Below, one piece after another: positions 6,613-14,318 of a DNA stretch of 14,318 nucleotides (position 1 is its first letter; each line of letters begins with the position of its first letter). The translations under genes were made by a program, and so were the position numbers. The notes beneath the pieces are model-generated. The model saw nothing but the letters and a program-made list of their open reading frames with translations. It searched no databases and was not told the DNA's origin. The DNA is from DATKCJ01 sp035513275 (lineage in GTDB: Bacteria > Verrucomicrobiota > Verrucomicrobiia > Opitutales > Opitutaceae). The stretch covers positions 1 to 14,318 of the forward strand of contig DATKCJ010000344.1 of NCBI GenBank assembly GCA_035513275.1. The letters are read 5' to 3'.

Positions 6613-7090
6613 GGTGCGGGGATTCTGTGGGGCGGTTCGAAAGAGTCAGTCGGAAAGAAGTCCATGCCCACGGAACACACAGAAGACACGGAATCTTCCA
6701 CCACGAAAAACACGAAACACACGAAAGGCTTCAAACGACGGAGGCCCGAAGAAGAGGCTATGACGAATGTTGCACCGCAGAGATGCTGACGCAGAGGATC
6801 GGACTTCGAAGCTGCCGAGTTGTGGACGAGACATCTGATCAGCCGACGCTCTCCACTTAACCCTGGGATCAGTCCTCTTCGCAATCCCTCTTTGCGGTGA
6901 AAATTCCTTCGTGTGGATTCGTGAAATTCGTATCCACCCCATGAGCGGCGCGCTCCCGTCGTCGCGAGATTCCGCCTTGCCTGTGCTCTTAGCCTCATGC
7001 GGCCATTCTCTGACTCAGTGACCTCCTTTCGGAACGCAGTGTTCTCTGTGACCCAATTCTGAGCGGCGGGCCTAGCAGTCCCGCCCGACC
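6613..7090. repeat. 478-bp gene-free gap built from several dispersed low-complexity repeats
   Basis: No gene is supported here. I can separate at least four A-rich/semi-periodic units: CACGGAACACACAGAAGACA-type at 6665-6694, CACGAAAAACACGAAACACA-type at about 6700-6725, a CACCGCAGAGATGCTGACGC-type unit at about 6773-6797, a TTCGTGTGGATTCGTGAAAT-type unit at about 6906-6925, and a CTCAGTGACC...CTCTGTGACC unit at about 7014-7054. These read as repeated near-words rather than coding DNA. They resemble repeat families scattered between genes in Verrucomicrobiota and Planctomycetota genomes (from general knowledge; not checked). Confidence 0.65.
7065..7085 (-). terminator. Possible transcript-end hairpin after metH
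   Basis: A 6-bp stem (GGCGGG at 7065-7070, CCCGCC at 7080-7085) with a 9-base loop lies a few bases beyond the metH stop codon. No T-tract follows on the minus strand, so it is a weak candidate and could simply be another palindromic repeat. Confidence 0.3.
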
Positions 7091-10230
<3,140 letters not shown>

Positions 10231-10234
<4 letters not shown>

Positions 10235-10374
10235 CCTCGAGTCCCCGTGGCGCCCGGTGAGGGAATCGGAAGGTAGGGCAGGTCTTTGACCTGCCGACGC
10301 AGGTCGGCCTGTCCTCCGTAGCTATTTGAGCGAAGGAGGAAGACCTGCGCTACGACTGACGACTCGACGCTCAT
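10231..10374 (-). CDS. 47-residue micro-ORF bridging the two metH genes (possible)
   Basis: This ATG-initiated frame starts inside the stop codon of the homocysteine-domain gene (ATGA at 10371-10374) and ends inside the start codon of the following metH gene (ATGA at 10231-10234), so ribosomes could pass through all three without release. Its 47 residues (MSVESSVVAQVFLLRSNSYG and on) are mostly translated palindromic repeat and resemble no family. It is probably not a functional protein. If translated, its job would be coupling the two metH halves. It has no independent ribosome-binding site. The alternative is that both ATGA motifs are a target-site-like duplication left by insertion of the repeat. 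Confidence 0.4.
10273..10353. repeat. Palindromic repeat between the metH halves (copy 2)
   Basis: Outer arms GTAGGGCAGGTC (10273-10284) and GACCTGCGCTAC (10342-10353) pair in 11 of 12 positions. Inside are an 8-bp hairpin GGCAGGTC-ttt-GACCTGCC (10277-10295) and the TCCTCC...AGCTA...GGAGGA core (10310-10340) shared with the copies at 966-997 and 14208-14238. Confidence 0.85.
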
Positions 10375-11441
10375 GCGACCGCCAGCGGCTCGAGGCCGCT
10401 CAGCCGGAGTTCCGGATGCGCATCACGCGCTCGACGCGGCGCGACTCCGCGCACGGCCTCCGCGATCGCGACGATGTGCTCTGGTGTCGAGCCGCAGCAG
10501 CCGCCGACGAAGTTCACCCAGCCGTTGCGCGCGAAGTCGCCGAGGATCGCCGCCATGTCTTCCGGCGTCTGGTCGTAGCCGCCGAACGCGTTCGGCAGGC
10601 CGGCGTTCGGGTAGCACGAAACCGGACACTCCGCTAGAGAGGCGAGCTCCTCGACATACGGACGCATTTCGCGACCGCCGAGCGCGCAGTTGATGCCGAC
10701 GGCAAACGGCTGTGCGTGGCGGATGCTGTTGTAGAAAGCGCTCACCGTCTGGCCCGAGAGTGTGCGGCCCGAGGCGTCGGTAATCGTGACCGACACGAGC
10801 ACGGGCAATCGCACGCCGCGCGACTCGAACACCTCCTCGATCGCGAAGAGGGCCGCCTTGGCGTTGAGCGTGTCGAAGATCGTCTCGACGAAGAGCAAGT
10901 CCACGCCGACGTCGACAAGCGCGGCGGCCTGTTCGGAATACGCGGCGACGACCTGCGCCCAGGTGACCGCACGAAAGTCTGGCCGGTTCACGTCGGGCGA
11001 CATGGAGAGCGTGCGGTTGAGCGGACCAAGCGCGCCGGCCACGAAGCAGCGCCGGCCTGGCGTCGCGGCCTCGGCGGCGCGTGCAGCGCGGAGCGCGCAT
11101 GCGGCCGCGGCGGCGTTGAGCTCAGGCACGATCGACTCGGTGCCGTAGTCGGCCTGCGAGATCGAGGTGGAGTTGAAGGTGTTGGTCTCGACGATGTCCG
11201 CACCGGCGTCGAAGTAGCGGCCGTGTATCGCCTCGATGATGTCGGGGCGGGTCAGCGAGAGCAGGTCGTTGTTTCCCTTCAGCGACTTCGGGTGCGTTGC
11301 GAACCGGTCGCCTCGGAAGTCTTTCTCTTCCAGCCCGTAGCCTTGGATCACCGTGCCCATCGCGCCGTCTAGTATGACGATGCGGCGGTCGAGGAGCTCA
11401 AGAAGAGCCGCGGCAGAGGCGACGGTGGAGCGGCTGGACAT
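10371..11441 (-). CDS. metH: Methionine synthase homocysteine-binding domain, as a separate gene
   Basis: This 356-residue protein is the zinc-dependent homocysteine S-methyltransferase barrel that forms the N-terminus of ordinary MetH. It shows LDGAMGTVIQ (residues 24-33), NDLLSLTRPDII, ADIVETNTFNSTSISQADYG and the three zinc-ligand cysteines: C252 in INCALGG and C315/C316 in GGCCGSTPEH. It ends in RLSGLEPLAVA, the segment that in single-chain MetH leads straight into the folate domain. The protein is split exactly in that linker and nothing conserved is missing. I chose the ATG at 11441. The frame stays open to 11579, but the extension translates a dispersed repeat and a candidate operator. 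The stop overlaps the next ATG (ATGA). It is the first gene of the metH transcript and diverges from btuB. Confidence 0.95.
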   Translation of the reverse strand: MSSRSTVASAAALLELLDRRIVILDGAMGTVIQGYGLEEKDFRGDRFATHPKSLKGNNDLLSLTRPDIIEAIHGRYFDAGADIVETNTFNSTSISQADYGTESIVPELNAAAAACALRAARAAEAATPGRRCFVAGALGPLNRTLSMSPDVNRPDFRAVTWAQVVAAYSEQAAALVDVGVDLLFVETIFDTLNAKAALFAIEEVFESRGVRLPVLVSVTITDASGRTLSGQTVSAFYNSIRHAQPFAVGINCALGGREMRPYVEELASLAECPVSCYPNAGLPNAFGGYDQTPEDMAAILGDFARNGWVNFVGGCCGSTPEHIVAIAEAVRGVAPRRARDAHPELRLSGLEPLAVA

Positions 11442-11482
11442 GGCGGGAAGGTCGCCGCAGAAGGGGCTCGGGTCAACTCCAA

Positions 11483-11514
11483 TCATATCGTCGTATCCGG
11501 ATGCGTTGATATGA
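11483..11514. promoter_or_regulatory. Candidate operator upstream of metH
   Basis: This 32-bp imperfect palindrome pairs in 13 of 16 positions. It has perfect ends (TCATATC / GATATGA) and a perfect ATCCGGAT centre. It ends about 42 bp before the metH start at 11441, a typical place for a repressor site. The length and symmetry suit a dimeric winged-helix regulator. A methionine-cycle regulator such as an ArsR-family protein would be plausible, but the identity is inference. Confidence 0.5.
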
Positions 11515-11613
11515 GTCGCGATGGCGCGCGAAGCTCCAAACCCCAACATCCAAGCTCCAGTGAACAGGAATTGCACCACAGAGACACCGAGGCACAGAGC
11601 TCAAAGTCGGGCA

Positions 11614-11680
11614 GTCGGGCATAAAGCCCGACCCACATTCGGAGGACTCTCGGAATTGTGGGTCGGGCTTTACGCCCGAC
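11614..11680. repeat. Long REP-like palindrome
   Basis: Two 23-base arms (11614-11636 and 11658-11680; right arm begins GTGGGTCGGGCTTTACG) are complementary in 22 of 23 positions around a 21-base loop. Each arm itself contains a small GTCGGGC...GCCCGAC hairpin. It sits between metH and btuB and could act as a bidirectional transcription barrier, though no T-tract follows. Confidence 0.85.
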
Positions 11681-11888
11681 GTTCCGGCGCTTCCGCGCTG
11701 GGTTACGAGCAACACGTGGCCCGCCGCGGGGAGTGGCGGTATGGTCCGTGGACGCAGCGCTCCACTCCTCCTGGCTGTTCTGGCGAGAGGCGATCTCCGT
11801 GCCTCTGTCGTTCAACTGTCTCCGATCTTTCCGCACGTTTCCCAACTCCCGTCTTGTGCGACTCCGCGCGCGGGTCTTTTGTCGCTGC

Positions 11889-12144
11889 GTTCGGGCCTGC
11901 AAGCCGGACACGTTCATTGATCGCCTGCCGGTCCTTCGAAACCGGCGGGTCGCAACAACTCCAAAGGCGCAGGGAAGGCCGTGAGAATCGGCCACAGTTG
12001 CGCTGCGGTAACCGGCAACAAACCCAAATCCCGTCACGACGGGAGCAAAGCCAATCCCCGACCCAGTCGGGGGTGAAGGCGATGGGGGAGGTGCCCGCGG
12101 TCCGGATACAACTCCGGGACGCGGCAAAGGCCGGAAGTCCGAAT
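11889..12144 (+). ncRNA. Cobalamin (B12) riboswitch upstream of btuB
   Basis: The closing helix P1 can form from GTTCGGGC (11889-11896) and GTCCGAAT (12137-12144), all eight pairs counting G-U wobbles. Inside are the hallmark blocks of the class: AGGGAAGGCCGTGAGAATC (11971-11989), then CACAGTTGCGCTGCGGTAAC, then GGGGGAGGTGCCCGCGG (12084-12100), and the B12-box-like GCCGGAAGTCCG just before the P1 3' strand (12130-12141). Such riboswitches bind adenosyl- or other cobalamins and shut down expression of uptake genes. The orientation points to btuB, whose start is about 90-170 bases downstream. The expression platform (12145-12231) holds a CCGCA/TGCGG hairpin and a GGGAG ribosome-binding-like sequence. 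This suggests translational control. The exact 5' boundary is inferred from P1 pairing. Confidence 0.8.
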
Positions 12145-12312
12145 ATCTCGCCTTGGGAGGCTCACCGCGCACCGGTCCGCACATGCGGGGCGGCGCGCAC
12201 TTCATCGCAAAAATGAAGGGTGGGAGTAGAAATGCACCGAACGCGGCCCGCACAGCGGGAACCGCCGACGGTGTTCGAACTTTTCTGCTCTTGCCGAAAC
12301 CAAGCGCAGAAA

Positions 12313-14163
12313 ATGAAAGACCTCACCAAGGTGCCGATCCGGCACTCGCTCGCCGCATTGATCGCGGCGCTCCTCAGCACGAGCCTGTTTTCGCAGACGC
12401 TCGTCAACGAAAACGAAACGGGGGAGCCACCCGTCGTCCTCCACACGTTTGTCGTCAGCACGACGCGCACACCGCACGATCCCGCTGACATCCCGGGCAG
12501 CGTCACGCTGCTCACTCCCGCCGAGTGGGAACGCTCGCAAACGCCCGGCCTCGTCGAGCTGTTCCGCCAGTTGCCGGGCGTCGCGGTCGTGAGCACCGGC
12601 GCCGCCGGCGCGCAGACTTCGCTCTTCCTGCGCGGCTCCGCCCCGCACCAGACTCTGTTCCTCGTCGACGGCGTGCGCGTGAACGACCGCGGCGCGTTTT
12701 ATCAAAACTTCCTCGGGGGCGCCGACCTCGCAAACCTCGGCCGCGTCGAAGTCCTGCGCGGCCCGCAAAGCGTCCTCTACGGCGGCTCCGCGATGGGCGG
12801 CGTGATCAGCATCGAGACCCTCCGCGGCACCGGCGATCCGTCGCTGCGACTCGACGCAGAGGGCGGCTCGTTCGAAACGCTCCGCGGCTCGGCCGCGCTC
12901 TCCGGTTCGTCAGGCGCGCTCGGTTACTCCGCTTCGGCGAGTCGCTTCGAGACTGCGAACGACCGCCCTGGAAACGACTTCGACTCCACGGAGTATTCGG
13001 CTCGGCTCGACTGGGAGGACTTGAACTATCCCGGGCTCGAATTCGGCGCGACCGTGCGCGGCATGGAGAGCACTTACGACGAGCCCGGCTCGCGCGGACC
13101 GTTTCCGTTCACCGGCGTGCTCGAGTTCGAGCAGTTGCTCGCGACCGCGTTCGCGAAATACCAGACGGGGCCGGTGCGCGCGCGGCTGATTCTCGCCCAC
13201 CAGGATCGCGAATACAGTTTCACTTCGATCTACGGCTCCACGCCGGTCGAAGGCCGGCGCCGCGTCGTCGATTTTCAAGTGACGGTCGATGCGAGCGATT
13301 CGCTCGAGATCACCGCCGGCGCGAACTTCGAGCCGTCGCGGCAGGAGACACCGGGCGAATTGAAGAAGGAGGAACTCCGAGCAGGATTCGTCTCCGCGGT
13401 GTGGAATGCTTCCGAGAGCACCTCGGTCGTCCTCGGCGCGCGACACGACGACTTCGACTCGGTCGGCGGCCACACCACGTGGCGCGCTGGCGTCTCGCAC
13501 ACGCTCGCATCGTCCGGCACGATTCTGCGCGCGATGGCGGGCACCGCGTTTACCGCACCGAGCCTCGACGATCGCTACGGCAACCTCGCGTTCTTCCAGC
13601 CAGCGTCGCCCGACATCCAGCCCGAACGCTCTAAAGGGTGGGAGGCCGGAATCGAGCAGCCGCTCGCCGGCGGACGCGGTCGCGTGACCGCGACTTGGTT
13701 CTCGAATCGCTACCGCAACCTGTTCGGTTTCGATCCGGACACGTTCGCTACAATCAACGTTGGCCGCGCCTCGAGCACGGGAGTCGAACTCGCCGGCGAG
13801 TTCACGCCGCGCGAAGATGTGCGAGTGATCGCTGGTTACACGTGGACGGATGCGGAAGACTCGTCGGACGGCTCGCAACTGCCGCGCCGTCCCGGGCACT
13901 CGGCAAGCATCGACGTCGAGTATGAACCCGCCCCGGGAATCATCGTCGGTGGCGGCGTGCGTTGGGTCGCGGATCGCGTCGATGTCGGCCCGGTGGATCT
14001 GCCCGACTACGCGACTGTTCGCGTGCATGCCTCGTGGCAGGCAACACCCCGCGTGCGCGCGCACGTGCGCGTCGAGAACCTGTTCGACCGCGAGTATGAA
14101 GAAGTCGAGGGCTACCCGGCACTCGGTGTCGGCGCGTTTGCCGGGCTGACGGTGGAGTTCTGA
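12313..14163 (+). CDS. btuB: TonB-dependent outer-membrane cobalamin receptor BtuB
   Basis: This 616-residue protein imports vitamin B12 across the outer membrane using TonB energy. A signal peptide spans residues about 1-28 (a basic start, then LAALIAALLSTSLFSQ). The TonB-box region follows (VVLHTFVVSTTRTP). The plug domain shows SVTLLTPAEW, LFRQLPGVAVV, SLFLRGSAPHQTLFLVDGVR and VEVLRGPQSVLYGGSAMGGV. The rest is a beta-barrel rich in alternating aromatic strands. It ends NLFDREYEEVEGYPALGVGA and a terminal phenylalanine, as expected for barrel assembly. Length matches BtuB. The cobalamin riboswitch just upstream supports the substrate. I chose the ATG at 12313 because it gives a normal signal peptide. 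The frame is open from 12220, and an ATG at 12232 has a better GGGAG ribosome-binding sequence but would add 27 residues. Its stop overlaps a micro-ORF start (TGATG). Confidence 0.93.
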   Translation: MKDLTKVPIRHSLAALIAALLSTSLFSQTLVNENETGEPPVVLHTFVVSTTRTPHDPADIPGSVTLLTPAEWERSQTPGLVELFRQLPGVAVVSTGAAGAQTSLFLRGSAPHQTLFLVDGVRVNDRGAFYQNFLGGADLANLGRVEVLRGPQSVLYGGSAMGGVISIETLRGTGDPSLRLDAEGGSFETLRGSAALSGSSGALGYSASASRFETANDRPGNDFDSTEYSARLDWEDLNYPGLEFGATVRGMESTYDEPGSRGPFPFTGVLEFEQLLATAFAKYQTGPVRARLILAHQDREYSFTSIYGSTPVEGRRRVVDFQVTVDASDSLEITAGANFEPSRQETPGELKKEELRAGFVSAVWNASESTSVVLGARHDDFDSVGGHTTWRAGVSHTLASSGTILRAMAGTAFTAPSLDDRYGNLAFFQPASPDIQPERSKGWEAGIEQPLAGGRGRVTATWFSNRYRNLFGFDPDTFATINVGRASSTGVELAGEFTPREDVRVIAGYTWTDAEDSSDGSQLPRRPGHSASIDVEYEPAPGIIVGGGVRWVADRVDVGPVDLPDYATVRVHASWQATPRVRAHVRVENLFDREYEEVEGYPALGVGAFAGLTVEF

Positions 14164-14315
14164 TGAGAGCGATCTACAAGTTGCGTCCGAAAGGTAGCCC
14201 GCGATCTTCCTCCTTCGCTCTGCGAGCTATGGAGGACAGGCGGAGCGCGGGTCCGCCCGATCGCAGCCAAGGCCCCCGTCCTCGGAGAGGCCGGGCTACC
14301 TTAAGGCAGAAATGA
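14163..14315 (+). CDS. 50-residue micro-ORF after btuB (possible)
   Basis: It begins in the btuB stop codon (TGATG) and its own stop overlaps another ATG (ATGA at 14312-14315). The 50 residues (MRAIYKLRPKGSPRSSSFAL and on) consist mainly of a translated palindromic repeat and match no family. The arrangement mirrors the micro-ORF between the metH halves. It may serve to carry ribosomes from btuB to the next gene, or be an accidental frame inside the repeat. Confidence 0.4.
   Translation: MRAIYKLRPKGSPRSSSFALRAMEDRRSAGPPDRSQGPRPRRGRATLRQK
14191..14302. repeat. Palindromic repeat after btuB (copy 3)
   Basis: Perfect 11-bp outer arms AAGGTAGCCCG (14191-14201) and CGGGCTACCTT (14292-14302) enclose the TCCTCC...AGCTA...GGAGGACAGG core (14208-14240) shared with the metH copy, which lies in the opposite orientation relative to the plus strand. 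Confidence 0.88.
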
Positions 14316-14318
14316 CCC
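14312..14318 (+). CDS. Possible start of the next gene, cut by the window edge
   Basis: An ATG at 14312 is preceded by AAGG seven bases upstream and overlaps the micro-ORF stop (ATGA). Only two codons are visible. In B12-uptake operons the gene after btuB is often a periplasmic binding protein or transporter, but nothing here shows that. Confidence 0.35.

Larger units (their letters stand above)
11442..12312. other. 871-bp divergent regulatory gap between metH and btuB
   Basis: No protein gene is supported here. From left to right it holds a 32-bp candidate operator (11483-11514), a CTCCAAACCCCAACATCCAA-type dispersed repeat (about 11534-11563), a CACCACAGAGACACCGAGGC-type repeat (about 11573-11600), a long palindrome (11614-11680), about 200 bp of unassigned leader, the cobalamin riboswitch (11889-12144) and its expression platform. 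Long open frames on both strands run through the riboswitch and repeats and are best read as chance products of GC-rich DNA. No convincing promoter hexamers were seen. Confidence 0.7.

Noticed and set aside
5367..6789. Plus-strand open frames opposite mntA, hepT and DUF5069
   Set aside because: They are antisense to genes with intact catalytic or family motifs and have no domain of their own.
11442..11579. N-terminal extension of the homocysteine-domain MetH protein
   Set aside because: The extension translates a dispersed repeat and the candidate operator. The conserved domain fits a start at 11441.
11683..11889. Search for a sigma-70 promoter driving btuB
   Set aside because: No pair of hexamers with acceptable spacing stood out, so I list none.
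11483..12253. Long open frames on both strands through the metH-btuB gap
   Set aside because: They run through the riboswitch, the palindrome and dispersed repeats, and their translations show repeat wording and no domain.
12525..14064. Long alternative frames on both strands across btuB (12525-13634 plus, 12910-14064 minus)
   Set aside because: Both are arginine- or alanine-rich products without domains, and the btuB frame has clear plug and barrel motifs over the same bases.

Overview
The window is GC-rich bacterial chromosome. The genes present (DUF5069, TerB-like, ankyrin/DUF1963-like, HEAT, a two-gene MetH and a riboswitch-preceded BtuB), the weak ribosome-binding sites and the many dispersed palindromic and low-complexity repeats suggest a Verrucomicrobiota member, perhaps of the Opitutaceae. 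That taxonomic guess is inference. The window has a housekeeping vitamin B12/methionine half (7.1-14.3 kb) and an accessory half (0-6.6 kb).

Accessory half. The minus strand carries a possible TetR-type regulator start leaving the left edge, a TerB-like protein and a single-domain rhodanese. A long plus-strand ankyrin-repeat protein with a DUF1963-like, cysteine-paired C-terminus follows. Then comes a minus-strand array, in transcription order: a complete DUF5069 gene, an MntA-HepT (nucleotidyltransferase/HEPN) toxin-antitoxin pair, a 43-codon remnant of a second DUF5069 3' end, a HEAT-repeat protein, and a 13-codon remnant of a third DUF5069 3' end. A further short piece from the middle of DUF5069 lies at about 1648-1690. 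The array looks as if cargo genes were added stepwise at the 3' end of a DUF5069 gene.

B12/methionine half. Cobalamin-dependent methionine synthase is encoded on the minus strand as two genes, the homocysteine domain (10371-11441) and the folate/cap/B12/activation domains (7091-10234). Divergent from them is btuB, the outer-membrane B12 receptor, preceded by a cobalamin riboswitch (about 11889-12144). So B12 import and a B12-dependent enzyme sit head to head. A 32-bp imperfect palindrome upstream of metH is a candidate operator.

Main points of interest. (1) The metH reading frame has absorbed about 180 codons of dispersed-repeat DNA, all in the linkers between folded domains and all in frame. 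(2) Related palindromic repeats sit inside 47- and 50-codon micro-ORFs, one between the metH halves and one after btuB; both are joined to their neighbours by ATGA/TGATG start-stop overlaps. (3) The DUF5069 3'-end remnants bracket the toxin-antitoxin and HEAT genes; the longer one differs from the intact copy at 11 of 132 bases but in only one amino acid. Other gaps hold further repeats and no convincing genes. No transposase or integrase gene is visible.
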